Shown: positions 32,720-42,404, numbered from the stretch's first letter. The stretch is DNA of 64,000 nucleotides from an uncultured Lachnospiraceae bacterium (GCA_946628415.1 CAMOWK010000013.1:1-64000), one strand, 5' to 3'. Notes: generated from the sequence alone by a model not told the origin. Translations and numbers: made by a program.

Positions 32720-33862
32720 CTATTCGGCAGGGATATAGATGATATCACTGACACTTCTTTCACTTATTTTATTGCCGTTTGTTGTTGGGTTATTTATAAC
32801 TTCGCCATTAAAATACATGGTTGAGGAACCGCCGCCATCAAGGTTGTAAGCGTATTCTACACCAAGATCCTTCATCACTTCAGCCAGCTGGTAGAGACTA
32901 AGACCTGTACTTTCCGAGGTTCTTCCATCAGATACAACAAATACATAATGCCCTTCGCCGTAGTAGCCTATGGCTGTTCTTGGGTTGGAGTTCATACTTT
33001 GACCAACCTCGTCATTTTCATCTACGCTGATTTCTCCGTTTTCAATGAGACCGGGGCCAAAAGAATAAATCTCTCTTGCGCCATTTGCGGCGAGTTCTTC
33101 TGCCGTGATGTCGCCTTCCTTTATTATTTCCATGCTGCCATCATCATATATAACAAGGTCTTCTGCATCGGCAGAACTCATTTCTGATCTGTAAAGATAG
33201 CCGCATCTCATTACATAGCCGCTGTCGCGGAAACCGTAAAAATCTCCGTTAATGGCAAGGACGGCATTTACTTCCTCCGCAATCTCGGATGTAGTCGCGG
33301 TAATATTTCTTCCGAAAGTACCGTCTGCAAGACCGGATGTTATGAGGAAAGTATCCTTAAGTGTAACATCTGCGATATATACATAAGTATTATCAATGTA
33401 TTCCTTGGTAACTGTTATAGATACATTTTCACTCTCGTATGTCATATCGGTATCAGTTGAGCCGGAGCTGCTGCCTGAACCGGATGAGCCGGAACTGTTA
33501 TTTGTATTGGATGAGCCGGAACTGTTATTTATATCATTTGAGTTGGAACCGTTGCCCGATTTTGATGTACCATTACTGCGTTCGGATGCATAAACGTTAG
33601 ACATATCGCGGCTGCTTCCGCCTTTTCTCTTTCGGGAGTGATTTCCTTTTCCGGAAGTTTCTTTATTTTGAGACGTGGTGACGCCAATGCCTTCATCTGT
33701 ATCTTCGGATGTGCTGGCTCCCGCATTCTCGGATGTGCTGACTTCGGATAAAACAACCGTATCATGAGGGATAACGAATGCATCAAGCAGAGCATACGTG
33801 GTATATCCGGCAAGCATGAGTCCATAAATTACAGCGTATACAGGTTTCTTTTTCATTTGCAT
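32720..33862 (-). CDS. Secreted phosphodiester glycosidase (NAGPA-domain) protein
   Basis: About 380 aa from ATG 33862 with AAAGGA upstream. Residues 4-25 form an uncleaved or cleaved N-terminal membrane anchor. Residues 40-140 are a Ser/Gly/Asn/Thr-rich linker with SSGSSNTNNSSGSSGS-type repeats. Residues 150-380 form the NAGPA/DUF2233 domain: AINGDFYG, NPRTAIGYY, VVSDGR and LGVEYAYNLDGGGSSTM. This domain removes N-acetylglucosamine or related sugars from phosphodiesters; in Firmicutes it acts outside the cell, perhaps on teichoic acid or exopolysaccharide decorations. Confidence 0.85.
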   Translation of the reverse strand: MQMKKKPVYAVIYGLMLAGYTTYALLDAFVIPHDTVVLSEVSTSENAGASTSEDTDEGIGVTTSQNKETSGKGNHSRKRKGGSSRDMSNVYASERSNGTSKSGNGSNSNDINNSSGSSNTNNSSGSSGSGSSSGSTDTDMTYESENVSITVTKEYIDNTYVYIADVTLKDTFLITSGLADGTFGRNITATTSEIAEEVNAVLAINGDFYGFRDSGYVMRCGYLYRSEMSSADAEDLVIYDDGSMEIIKEGDITAEELAANGAREIYSFGPGLIENGEISVDENDEVGQSMNSNPRTAIGYYGEGHYVFVVSDGRTSESTGLSLYQLAEVMKDLGVEYAYNLDGGGSSTMYFNGEVINNPTTNGNKISERSVSDIIYIPAE

Positions 33863-33937
33863 CACATCCTTTTCTTTAGAATAAATGCATTATAAAATGA
33901 ATTGCTGAAAAGAAACTTAAAAAACCTTAAAATGTAT

Positions 33938-33966
33938 TTGACATAGTACTTCAATTGTTGTACATT
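33938..33966 (+). promoter_or_regulatory. metK promoter
   Basis: TTGACA (33938-33943), 17-base spacer, TACATT (33961-33966), about 25 bases before the S-box leader. Confidence 0.65.
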
Positions 33967-33990
33967 TCTTTCTATCTGATAAAAGAAGAC

Positions 33991-34096
33991 TCTCTTATTC
34001 AGAGCTGGTGGAGTCACAAGGGACGATGAAGCCACGGCAACCTCCATACGGAAGGTGCCAACCTGAGCACAGAATTTATCTGTGACCGATAAGAGG
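33991..34096 (+). ncRNA. SAM-I (S-box) riboswitch
   Basis: The leader of metK has the S-box hallmarks: basal helix P1 CTCTTAT (33992-33998) with ATAAGAG (34089-34095), GATGAAGCCACGGCAACC core (34024-34041), and AAGGTGCCAACCTGAGCA (34053-34070). It binds S-adenosylmethionine and, when bound, favours the downstream terminator so that SAM synthetase is made only when SAM is low. Confidence 0.95.
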
Positions 34097-34118
34097 ATTT
34101 GTATTATAAATGATTTTC

Positions 34119-34157
34119 AAATCCGATTATTATTTTTTTAATAGTCGGATTTTTTTA
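34119..34157 (+). terminator. S-box-controlled terminator before metK
   Basis: AATCCGATTATT (34120 on) pairs with AATAGTCGGATT ending at 34151, followed by TTTTTT. It is the expression platform of the riboswitch. Confidence 0.9.
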
Positions 34158-34174
34158 ATCGGGAGGAATAGTAA

Positions 34175-35365
34175 ATGGAAAGAAGACTTTTTACATCTGA
34201 GTCCGTTACGGAAGGACATCCGGATAAAATCTGTGATCAGATATCAGATGCCGTTCTTGACGCACTTATTAAAGAAGACCCGAACAGTCGTGTAGCATGT
34301 GAAACGGCTGTTACAACAGGACTCGTTCTTGTGATGGGTGAGATTACTACAAATGCCTATGTTGACATTCAGAAGATAGTCAGGGAAACCATAAGAGAGA
34401 TAGGCTATGACAGAGCAAAGTATGGTTTTGACTGCGATACATGCGGTGTCATAACAGCTATCGATGAGCAGTCAGCTGACATAGCGATGGGAGTTGATAA
34501 AGCTCTTGAGGCAAGAGAGAACACCATGTCTGATGAAGAGCTTGAAGCAATCGGCGCCGGTGATCAGGGACTTATGTTCGGGTATGCAACAGATGAGACA
34601 CCTGAATTTATGCCGTACCCTATAGCACTTGCACAGAAGCTTGCCAAAAAGCTTACCGATGTCAGAAAAGATGGTACACTTCCTTATCTTAGACCTGACG
34701 GAAAGACTCAGGTCACTATTGAATATGATGAAAATGGTGTACCTGTAAGAGTTGATACGGTTGTTGTTTCAACACAGCACAGTGAAGATGTTACTCAGGA
34801 GCAGATTCATAGGGATATAAAGAAATATGTAATAGAAGCAGTTGTTCCTGAAAACATGATAGATGATGAAACAAAGTATCTCATCAATCCTACCGGAAGA
34901 TTCGTTATAGGCGGTCCTCACGGGGATTCGGGACTTACCGGAAGAAAGATTATCGTTGATACCTACGGCGGGTATGCGCGTCACGGCGGCGGTGCATTTT
35001 CAGGAAAGGATCCGACAAAGGTTGACCGTTCAGCTGCCTATGCTGCAAGATACGTTGCAAAGAACATTGTTGCAGCGGGGCTTGCCAAGAAGTGCGAGAT
35101 TCAGCTTTCATATGCGATCGGGGTTGCAAGACCTACTTCAATTAATGTAGATACATTTGGAACAGGTAAGCTTCCGGATGAAAAACTTGTTGAGATAGTG
35201 AGAGAGAATTTTGATCTTCGCCCTGCCGGAATCATAAAGATGCTTGATCTTAGACGTCCTATATATAAGCAGACAGCAGCATACGGACATTTCGGAAGAC
35301 TTGACGTAGATCTTCCATGGGAAAATGTTGATGTGGCTGAAAAGCTTGCAGGCTACATAGAGTAG
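34175..35365 (+). CDS. metK: S-adenosylmethionine synthetase
   Basis: 396 aa, full length. [20 protein letters not shown] at the N-terminus, [12 protein letters not shown] and [20 protein letters not shown] are the ATP- and methionine-site signatures. It makes SAM from methionine and ATP. GGGAGGA precedes the ATG, and expression is governed by the S-box leader. The OTC-family gene begins 11 bases after its stop and is probably co-transcribed. Confidence 0.97.
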   Translation: MERRLFTSESVTEGHPDKICDQISDAVLDALIKEDPNSRVACETAVTTGLVLVMGEITTNAYVDIQKIVRETIREIGYDRAKYGFDCDTCGVITAIDEQSADIAMGVDKALEARENTMSDEELEAIGAGDQGLMFGYATDETPEFMPYPIALAQKLAKKLTDVRKDGTLPYLRPDGKTQVTIEYDENGVPVRVDTVVVSTQHSEDVTQEQIHRDIKKYVIEAVVPENMIDDETKYLINPTGRFVIGGPHGDSGLTGRKIIVDTYGGYARHGGGAFSGKDPTKVDRSAAYAARYVAKNIVAAGLAKKCEIQLSYAIGVARPTSINVDTFGTGKLPDEKLVEIVRENFDLRPAGIIKMLDLRRPIYKQTAAYGHFGRLDVDLPWENVDVAEKLAGYIE

Positions 35366-35376
35366 GAGGGTATGAT

Positions 35377-36306
35377 ATGAAAAATATGCTTAATTTCAAA
35401 AACTTCAGTCCGGAAGAACTGATGGATATATTAAAGCTCGCTCAGGACATGAAAAAGAACCCTGAAAAATATGCACATGCTCTGGAAGGGAAAAAACTGT
35501 ATACACTTTTTGAGAAGACATCAACAAGAACTTACCTTTCATTTGCAACTGGTATTACAGAGCTTGGAGGGCATTACTTTAATCAGCTCTGGGAGGACAG
35601 TAACTTCGTGCTCGGAGAGCCGGTATCAGAGATCAAATACGTTTGCAGAAATGTAGATATAATCATGGCTCGTCTTGTGAAAAATGAGACGGTTGAAATG
35701 TTTGGTAAGAATGTTACAGTTCCTTTTATCAATGGCTGTGATAATTCATTTCATCCATGCCAGATACTTGCGGATATGCTTACAGTAATTGAAAAATTCG
35801 GAAGTCTTAACGTGAAGCTTCTTTACATAGGCGCAAAGAATAATGTATTCAACTCACTGGTTGAATTCTTTGCAAAGATGAAACAGGGTACAATTTACGG
35901 ACTCACACCACTCGTAAATGACACGGCGTGCGGTGATGACTTCTACGAGGAAGCAAAGGCAACGGGACACTATATAGAGCTTGATCCTACGATGTCTATG
36001 GAAGAGGCTAAGAAGTATGCGGATGATATGGATATTCTTTACACAGATACATGGGTAGATATGGAATTCTTCAATAACCCTGCATATAAAGAACAGAAGG
36101 AAGAAACACTTCGAAAGATGATGCCATATCAGATAAATGACGAGTTTACAAAGGACAGTAAGGCAATCGTATTCCATGACATGCCTATGCATGTAGGATA
36201 CGAAATATCCCAGAGTGTTGTAGATAAAAATCTGGAGCACATTCTGGATGAGGCAGAAAACCGCCGCCACGCCGAAAAAGCAGTCATGTACACGCTTTTA
36301 CAGTAA
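35377..36306 (+). CDS. OTC-family transcarbamylase with altered catalytic motif
   Basis: 309 aa of the aspartate/ornithine carbamoyltransferase fold. The carbamoyl-phosphate site is intact: STRT at 49-52 and HPCQ at 126-129; TDTWVDME (223-230) matches the TDVWxSMG region. The HCLP motif that binds ornithine-type substrates is replaced by HDMP at 267-270 (VFHDMPMHVGYEI), losing the conserved Cys. The acceptor is therefore probably not ornithine, and I do not assign argF. AGGAGGG precedes the ATG. Placement behind metK under the S-box is unusual. Confidence 0.8.
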   Translation: MKNMLNFKNFSPEELMDILKLAQDMKKNPEKYAHALEGKKLYTLFEKTSTRTYLSFATGITELGGHYFNQLWEDSNFVLGEPVSEIKYVCRNVDIIMARLVKNETVEMFGKNVTVPFINGCDNSFHPCQILADMLTVIEKFGSLNVKLLYIGAKNNVFNSLVEFFAKMKQGTIYGLTPLVNDTACGDDFYEEAKATGHYIELDPTMSMEEAKKYADDMDILYTDTWVDMEFFNNPAYKEQKEETLRKMMPYQINDEFTKDSKAIVFHDMPMHVGYEISQSVVDKNLEHILDEAENRRHAEKAVMYTLLQ

Positions 36307-36318
36307 CTGTCAGGTCAT

Positions 36319-36605
36319 AAGCAAAAAGAGGACCACGTGTTGCTTGCAACATAGTGGTTCTCTTTTCGCTTATGAACCTGGAACAGGTGTGCCCGCTGTA
36401 TCGCCAAACATAAGTGGCGAAGCCACGACATCCGCCTTCGTGTACCTTATAGAATGGCTATTCAATGCCGTTAGACAAGGTACACGAAGGTGGATGGTTT
36501 GGCGATTATACGAGGGGGCAACTGACAGTTACGTGACATGGAATCAACACCCCGAAGACTTATGGTTCAGCGACTACACATGTGCAACTGACAATTACGT
36601 GACTC
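36319..36605. repeat. Structured intergenic element with nested hairpins and a duplicated 20-mer
   Basis: First a terminator-like stem AAAGAGGACCAC..GTGGTTCTCTTT around 36322-36365. Then TATCGCCAAAC (36399-36409) and the ATCC-GCCTTCGTGTACCTT arm pair with AAGGTACACGAAGGTGGAT and GTTTGGCGAT ending near 36506, enclosing a small AGTGGCGAAGCCAC hairpin. Then CAACTGACAGTTACGTGAC (from 36519) recurs as CAACTGACAATTACGTGAC (from 36585). No credible gene is present. It may be a MITE-like remnant or a structured RNA; the first hairpin also ends the metK operon. Confidence 0.5.
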
Positions 36606-36611
36606 TTTTGG

Positions 36612-36641
36612 TTGCGTTTTCTCGGTATTCTAAAGTATAAT
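36612..36641 (+). promoter_or_regulatory. Promoter of the EAL-domain gene
   Basis: TTGCGT (36612-36617), 18-base spacer, TATAAT (36636-36641), ending 48 bases before the ATG. Confidence 0.65.
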
Positions 36642-36688
36642 GGCGATAGGGTACTTATAGCAGGAATTCCGGGAGAGGAGAAAAGCTT

Positions 36689-38305
36689 ATGGGGAGAAAA
36701 ATGACGGACAGAGAATTCATTCAACGTTTTGACGATGCATTGGAAAAGGGATACATTTATGCGAATTATCAGGCGCAGATTAATCATTCGACAGGAAGAA
36801 TGCTTGGGGCAGAAGCGCTTATGCGTTGGGAGGATCCTGAATTAGGTAAACAGTCACCTGCAGATTTTATCCCTGTTCTTGAGAAGAATGGGTTAATTTA
36901 CAGAGCAGATCTCTATATGTTTGATGAGGTCTGCAGGTTTCATGACAGATGCAGAAAAGAGGGTATACAGCTCATTCCGATTTCTGTAAATATGTCCCGA
37001 TTTGATATATACAATAATAATTATATTGATTCTATAGAGGAAATAAGAAAAAAGTACGATATTCCCGTAAAATATCTTCGCATAGAGGTTACTGAGTCTT
37101 CCGCCATAGGTGGTATGGAACTTGTCTCATCTGTACTTAGCCGTCTTCACTCGCTTGGATACATTGTCGAGATGGATGACTTCGGCAGCGGATATTCATC
37201 ACTCAACATTTTGAAGGATCTTATGGTGGATATCATTAAGCTGGATATGATTTTTATAAGAGGTGATATCGGAGGACGAGGTGGTACTATCCTTAGTTCG
37301 ATCATTCAGATGGCAAAGTGGCTTGATACTCCGATAATTGCTGAGGGAGTGGAGACCATTGAACTTGCCGACCATCTTAAAAGCATCGGCTGTAATTATA
37401 TACAAGGGTATCTCTATTCTAAACCGATCGGCGCGGATGACTTTATCGAATATATAAAAACCATAAAACATGAACCGATAAATGTATCGATTTCGATTCT
37501 TAACTCACTTGATTCAGGAAGGTTTTGGGATCCGGAATCCATGGAGACACTTATCTTCAGTAATTTTGCGGGTCCCGCAGCAATCTTCGTATATGATAAA
37601 AGCGACAGCAGCGCTGAGATACTTAGAGTAAATAAAAAGTATATACAGGAGATAGGTGCAGGAAGAACGGAAAAAGAATTTTTTGAAAACAGCCCATGGG
37701 ACAATCATGATGAAGAAAGCCGCAGGGACTATGAGAATACGATTCTTAGGGCTATTGAATCCGGTGACGAAGAAAGCTGTGAGACTTGGCGAAGCATTTG
37801 TACGGATATCTGTGGCGAAGAAAAAATATGCGTTAAGAGCAATATACGCCTTATAGGAAGAGGCGGAGACAAATACCTGTTTTATTCGATGGTCAGGAAT
37901 ATCACACGAGAAAAGGAAAGGCTGAATGATCTTGTCGAAAGTGATATGAGATTCAGACAGGCTTTTGAACAGGCAAATGTTTATGCGTGGGAAGTAGATG
38001 TGGCTACAAGAGAAATGAAACCATGCTTCAGATGCATGAGGGATTTACATCTTCCTCCGCTGGTAAAGAACTATCCTGAACCGGCTATAGAAGCAGAGAT
38101 TTTTCCACCGGAAACTGCGGATATGTACAGAGACATGATGAATAAACTGATAGCCGGTGCCGGTAGTATGGAAGCGATCATTCCGCTTACTGTTGGAAGA
38201 GTTCCTTTCCATGTAAGGTATACAACGGAATTTGACGAGAACGGAAAACCTCTTAAACTTTATGGCTCAGCGACACTGGTTGTTGACAGCGAGAGCAGTG
38301 AATAA
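36689..38305 (+). CDS. EAL-domain c-di-GMP phosphodiesterase with C-terminal PAS-like region
   Basis: 538 aa, soluble. EAL domain at about 8-258: AEALMRW (41-47), SVNMSR, EVTES, MDDFGSGYSS (Asp163/Asp164) and IAEGVET, and GYLYSKP are all kept, so it should hydrolyse c-di-GMP to pGpG. Residues about 285-410 and 415-535 look like two PAS-type sensory domains (IFVYDKSDSSAEILRVNKKY; FRQAFEQANVYAWEVDV). The order EAL then PAS is the reverse of the usual arrangement. GAGAGGAG precedes the ATG. It stands as a single gene with its own promoter and terminator. Confidence 0.9.
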   Translation: MGRKMTDREFIQRFDDALEKGYIYANYQAQINHSTGRMLGAEALMRWEDPELGKQSPADFIPVLEKNGLIYRADLYMFDEVCRFHDRCRKEGIQLIPISVNMSRFDIYNNNYIDSIEEIRKKYDIPVKYLRIEVTESSAIGGMELVSSVLSRLHSLGYIVEMDDFGSGYSSLNILKDLMVDIIKLDMIFIRGDIGGRGGTILSSIIQMAKWLDTPIIAEGVETIELADHLKSIGCNYIQGYLYSKPIGADDFIEYIKTIKHEPINVSISILNSLDSGRFWDPESMETLIFSNFAGPAAIFVYDKSDSSAEILRVNKKYIQEIGAGRTEKEFFENSPWDNHDEESRRDYENTILRAIESGDEESCETWRSICTDICGEEKICVKSNIRLIGRGGDKYLFYSMVRNITREKERLNDLVESDMRFRQAFEQANVYAWEVDVATREMKPCFRCMRDLHLPPLVKNYPEPAIEAEIFPPETADMYRDMMNKLIAGAGSMEAIIPLTVGRVPFHVRYTTEFDENGKPLKLYGSATLVVDSESSE

Positions 38306-38337
38306 AAATATTTAAAATATCACCTTCTAAGGATATA

Positions 38338-38391
38338 TAAAAACACTATCTGTATCTCTGTGATAACATAAATACAGATAGTGTTTTTTAT
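38338..38391. terminator. Bidirectional terminator between EAL and AIM24 genes
   Basis: AAAAACACTATCTGTAT (38339 on) pairs with ATACAGATAGTGTTTTT ending at about 38389; A-run and T-run flank both sides, so it can serve both convergent genes. Confidence 0.9.
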
Positions 38392-38416
38392 TTGCTATAT
38401 CAATTTGCGTAATCTT

Positions 38417-39283
38417 TTAATTACCGAATATACTTGATGTTATAGTACTTGCAAGGGTCGCACTTTGACCTGCATTTGCTGTTGTCTGCTCAGGACCGTT
38501 AGTATTAAGTCCCATGGTGCCTGCGATAGTAGGAGCCATAAGGATACGTCCGGTGCCACGGTAAACGTTAAGCAGGCCTTCGCCTGAAAGACCGGAACCG
38601 ATAAGTGACTTGGTTGATTTCTCTACAGTAAACTGAAGTGAACCTGACCATGCTATAGCCATGTTTCCATCAATCTTCACAACATCATCCTGAAGTACGA
38701 ATTCAAAAAGCTCCTGTCTTGGAACAGGTGTTTCAAGAACTGCCATACCCTGACCGATAAGACTTAAGTTAAAGAGACCCTCACCACCAAGAAGTGCAGA
38801 AGAGACATTCTGGCGTCTTACAACCTTCTCCTGAAGACCTGCATCACATGCAAGGAAGAGACCATCGTCAAGAACGATACCCTGTGGCCCCCATTGACCG
38901 ATATCTTCGAGAATGATGTGATTATATGTCGGCTCAAGCATAAGGAAACCCTGACCTGTATATATAGGCTTCACAGCGGATTCGCCGGTTACAGCACCCT
39001 TCACAGCCTTGCTGAAGAATCCGCCTACACCGCCTACATCTGCATTCATATCAACGGCGCCTGTTGTCCACTGCATAGCGCCTGCCTGAACTTTTACGGC
39101 GTTACCATTCAGCTGTGCAAGTACCTGACGTTTTTTAACATTCATTTCTTTCATGAAGTATGCGTCCGGCGCGGCATAAGGGCTGACGGAGAGATCGTTC
39201 TGATGTTCATATACATAAAACGGACCGCCGCTTGCGATACAAGTCATGTTTTCATTGTTAAATACATTGTTAAGTGTAACCAT
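38417..39283 (-). CDS. AIM24-family protein (TIGR00266-like)
   Basis: 288 aa, beta-rich and glycine-rich with repeated strands of the AIM24/DUF124 fold: VQAGAMQWTTGAVDM, FSKAVKGAVTGESA, GEGLFNLSLIGQGMAVLE and LIGSGLSGEGLLNVYRG. Bacterial members are of unknown biochemical function; the fold is related to tryptophan-RNA-binding attenuator-like barrels. GGAGGG lies before the ATG at 39283. It is on the same strand as the alcohol dehydrogenase gene 21 bases downstream but would have its own start. Confidence 0.9.
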   Translation of the reverse strand: MVTLNNVFNNENMTCIASGGPFYVYEHQNDLSVSPYAAPDAYFMKEMNVKKRQVLAQLNGNAVKVQAGAMQWTTGAVDMNADVGGVGGFFSKAVKGAVTGESAVKPIYTGQGFLMLEPTYNHIILEDIGQWGPQGIVLDDGLFLACDAGLQEKVVRRQNVSSALLGGEGLFNLSLIGQGMAVLETPVPRQELFEFVLQDDVVKIDGNMAIAWSGSLQFTVEKSTKSLIGSGLSGEGLLNVYRGTGRILMAPTIAGTMGLNTNGPEQTTANAGQSATLASTITSSIFGN

Positions 39284-39304
39284 AATAATAACCCTCCATA
39301 GATA

Positions 39305-40450
39305 TTACATAAGTTTTTTAAACATTTCCCTAAATTCATCAAGACTTGCAGGTCTTGGATTGCCCGGTGCACAGGCATCCGCTGCAGCAGATTCGCAAAG
39401 GAAGTCAAGATCTTCTTCTTTTAACTTATCAAGCTTTGTAGGTATTCCAACATCTACTGAAAGCTGTCTTACGGCATCAATGGCTGCCTTTCTGTAGGCT
39501 GCTGTATCCATACCGCTTGTATCTATTCCAAATGCTTCGGCAATGTATTTGAATTTATCGCCTGTTGCCTCAGCGTTAAATTCCATTACTATAGGCAGCA
39601 TCATTGCACATGCAACGCCATGAGGGGTATCATAAACAGCACCAAGTGTATGAGCCATTGAATGTGCGATACCGAGACCTACATTTGAATAAGCCATGGC
39701 AGTTACATACTGCGCAAGAGCCATTCCTTCACGACCGTCAGGGTCATTGTCAACTGCCTTACGAAGGTTAGCTGCTATAAGCTTTATAGCTTCAAGATTG
39801 AGACAATCAGAAAGCTCCCATGCAGCAGCGGTAGTATAGCCTTCAATGGCATGTGTAAGAGCGTCCATTCCGGTTGAAGCTGTAAGTCCCTTCGGCATTG
39901 TTGACATCATATCAGGATCAACAACTGCTACGTCAGGAATATCATTAGGGTCTACACACACAAATTTACGCTTCTTTTCAACATCAGTAATTACATAGTT
40001 GATGGTTGATTCAGCCCCGGTTCCGCCTGTAGTCGGAACTGCGATCGTAAATACTGTACGTTTCTTTGTTGGGGCAACTCCTTCAAGAGAACGGACATCT
40101 GCAAATTCAGGATTGTTAACAATGATTCCTATACCTTTACCGGTATCCATTGAAGAACCGCCGCCGATTGTGATCATGAAATCAGCACCCGATTCCTTGT
40201 ATGCCTTTACGCCGCTCTGTACATTTTCGATAGTGGGGTTTGGCTTGATGTCTGAATATACTTCAAATTCAATACCATTCTCGCTGAGAAGATCTGTGAC
40301 CTTTGATGTAACCCCAAATTTAACAAGGTCTGGATCTGATGCAACAAAAGCTTTTTTAAAACCCTTTGATTTGATAATTCCCGGAATTTCATTTATGGCA
40401 CCATGTCCATGATATGAAACTCCATTCAGCACAAAACGATTAACACCCAT
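39305..40450 (-). CDS. Iron-containing alcohol dehydrogenase (FucO/butanol dehydrogenase type)
   Basis: 381 aa. GGGSSMDTGKGIGI is the NAD(P)-binding loop; the iron ligands lie in DALTHAIEGY and GIAHSMAHTLGAVYDTPHG. The start MGVNRFVLNGVSYHGHGA and overall similarity fit the lactaldehyde/1,2-propanediol or alcohol dehydrogenase subgroup used to reoxidise NADH in fermentation. AGGAGG precedes the ATG. It is upstream of the AIM24 gene on the minus strand and divergent from iorA. Confidence 0.92.
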   Translation of the reverse strand: MGVNRFVLNGVSYHGHGAINEIPGIIKSKGFKKAFVASDPDLVKFGVTSKVTDLLSENGIEFEVYSDIKPNPTIENVQSGVKAYKESGADFMITIGGGSSMDTGKGIGIIVNNPEFADVRSLEGVAPTKKRTVFTIAVPTTGGTGAESTINYVITDVEKKRKFVCVDPNDIPDVAVVDPDMMSTMPKGLTASTGMDALTHAIEGYTTAAAWELSDCLNLEAIKLIAANLRKAVDNDPDGREGMALAQYVTAMAYSNVGLGIAHSMAHTLGAVYDTPHGVACAMMLPIVMEFNAEATGDKFKYIAEAFGIDTSGMDTAAYRKAAIDAVRQLSVDVGIPTKLDKLKEEDLDFLCESAAADACAPGNPRPASLDEFREMFKKLM

Positions 40451-40564
40451 AATAATACCTCCTTATATTTTGATGCATTTAATTATATCAGAACGCGGGC
40501 TCTGAAACTAGAGTATTTTTATCATGTTTTTTTCTGATTATGATGTCTTTTATACTGAAATATC

Positions 40565-40593
40565 TTGAGAATTATTATCAAATAAGCTATACT
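40565..40593 (+). promoter_or_regulatory. iorAB promoter
   Basis: TTGAGA (40565-40570), 17-base spacer, TATACT (40588-40593), 65 bases before the iorA start. Confidence 0.7.
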
Positions 40594-40657
40594 TTTGTGT
40601 GGTCTTTTGTTTGAAAGATAGGCATAACAAGAATGCTTTAGATAAAGGAGATTAGCG

Positions 40658-42403
40658 ATGAAAGAACTTATGTTGGGAAACAAGGCTGTTGCCCGCGGAC
40701 TTTATGAGGCCGGCTGCTGTTTCGTATCAAGCTATCCGGGAACTCCTTCTACGGAGATTACTGAGGAAGCTGCAAAGTATGATGAGATTTACTGCGAATG
40801 GGCTCCGAATGAAAAAGTGGCTATGGAAGCTGCCTTTGGAGCGAGTCTTGCAGGAAGAAGAAGTTTCTGCGGTATGAAGCATGTAGGACTTAATGTTGCC
40901 GCAGATCCGCTTTTCACTATGTCCTATACCGGAGTAAATGCCGGAATGATCATAGGAGTTGCAGATGATGCCGGAATGCATTCTTCACAGAATGAGCAGG
41001 ATTCCAGACATCACGCAATTGCATCTAAGATTCCCATGCTTGAGCCTTCCGACTCAGAGGAAGCTCTTCAGTTTACCAAGATAGCATATGAGTTATCGGA
41101 AGAGTTTGATACGCCGGTACTTATGAAGATGTGTACAAGAGTTTCTCACTCCCAGTCAGTTGTGGAGCTTGGTGAGAGAGTTGTTCCTGAAAGAAAGAAT
41201 TATGAGAAGAATATCCCTAAATATGTAATGATGCCGGGAAATGCTATTAGGCGTCATCCTTTTGTTGAAGAAAGAACGAGAAAATTAAGGGAGTGGTCTG
41301 AGACAGCTCCTGTAAACAGAGTTGAAATGGGTGGCACCGAGATAGGTATAATCACATCATCCACTTCATATCAGTATGTTAAGGAAGTTTTTGGCGACAG
41401 CGTTTCAGTACTTAAGCTTGGAATGGTGAATCCGCTTCCTGAAAAGCTGATCAGGGACTTTGCAGAGAAGGTTGATACACTTTATGTCGTAGAAGAACTT
41501 GATCCTATCATTGAAGATTATGTAAAGACTCTTGGAATTGCAGTTAAAGGTAAGGATATGCTTCCGATTGAAGGGGAGTTTTCACAGAACCTCATCCGAA
41601 ATGCATTTGGCAAGGATACACCGGAGGGAAGAGCACTTACTGATACTATCCCTGTACGTCCGCCTGTTATGTGTGCAGGCTGTCCTCACAGAGGTCTTTT
41701 CTTCACACTTAATAAGAATAAATGTACCGTTCTCGGTGATATCGGCTGCTACACACTTGGTGCGGTAGCTCCGCTTTCTGCTATAGATGTTACACTTTGT
41801 ATGGGTGCTTCAATAAGCAGTATTCACGGTTTCAACAAAGCCGGTGATGGGGAAAATGAAAATAAGACGGTTGCGGTTATCGGAGATTCGACATTCATGC
41901 ACTCCGGAATGACAGGCCTTGCAAATATTGCCTATAATCAGTCCAATTCAACCGTCATTATTCTTGATAATTCCATTACGGGTATGACAGGGCATCAGCA
42001 GAACCCTACAACAGGTTATAACATTAAGGGCGATCCGGCAGGTAAGATTGACCTTGAGGCGCTCTGCCGTTCCATGGGCTTTAACAGAGTAAGAGTAGTT
42101 GATCCTTATAATCTTAAAGAATGTGATGAGGCGATTAAGGAAGAGCTTTCGGTTCCGGAACCTTCAGTTATCATTTCAAGAAGACCGTGTGCACTTCTTA
42201 AATACGTTAAGCATAATCCGCCTCTCTGTGTTAACACAGATAAATGTATCGGCTGTAAGTCATGTATGAGAATAGGCTGTCCTGCCATTTCAATGAAGGA
42301 CGGTAAGGCACATGTTGATGAGACTCTTTGCGTAGGCTGTGGTCTGTGCGAACAGATGTGTCCTGTACATGCATTTGAAAGCACCGGAAAGGGGGAGAAC
42401 TAA
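40658..42403 (+). CDS. iorA: Indolepyruvate:ferredoxin oxidoreductase alpha subunit
   Basis: 581 aa. The N-terminal pyrimidine-binding domain (SYPGTPSTEITEEAA) is followed by a TPP-binding domain (GDIGCYTLGAVAPL, GDSTFMHSGMTGL) and two C-terminal [4Fe-4S] ferredoxin motifs, CIGCKSCMRIGCP and CVGCGLCEQMCP. With IorB it oxidatively decarboxylates aryl pyruvates to aryl-acyl-CoA, reducing ferredoxin. AAAGGAG precedes the ATG. It begins an operon-like run with iorB, a phenylacetate-CoA ligase and an ACT protein. Confidence 0.96.
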   Translation: MKELMLGNKAVARGLYEAGCCFVSSYPGTPSTEITEEAAKYDEIYCEWAPNEKVAMEAAFGASLAGRRSFCGMKHVGLNVAADPLFTMSYTGVNAGMIIGVADDAGMHSSQNEQDSRHHAIASKIPMLEPSDSEEALQFTKIAYELSEEFDTPVLMKMCTRVSHSQSVVELGERVVPERKNYEKNIPKYVMMPGNAIRRHPFVEERTRKLREWSETAPVNRVEMGGTEIGIITSSTSYQYVKEVFGDSVSVLKLGMVNPLPEKLIRDFAEKVDTLYVVEELDPIIEDYVKTLGIAVKGKDMLPIEGEFSQNLIRNAFGKDTPEGRALTDTIPVRPPVMCAGCPHRGLFFTLNKNKCTVLGDIGCYTLGAVAPLSAIDVTLCMGASISSIHGFNKAGDGENENKTVAVIGDSTFMHSGMTGLANIAYNQSNSTVIILDNSITGMTGHQQNPTTGYNIKGDPAGKIDLEALCRSMGFNRVRVVDPYNLKECDEAIKEELSVPEPSVIISRRPCALLKYVKHNPPLCVNTDKCIGCKSCMRIGCPAISMKDGKAHVDETLCVGCGLCEQMCPVHAFESTGKGEN

Positions 42404-42404
42404 T

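Noticed and set aside
36248-36640. Open frame of 130 codons on the plus strand overlapping the end of the OTC-family gene
   Set aside because: It overlaps a real gene in another frame, has no ribosome site, and runs through the inverted repeats of the structured interval.
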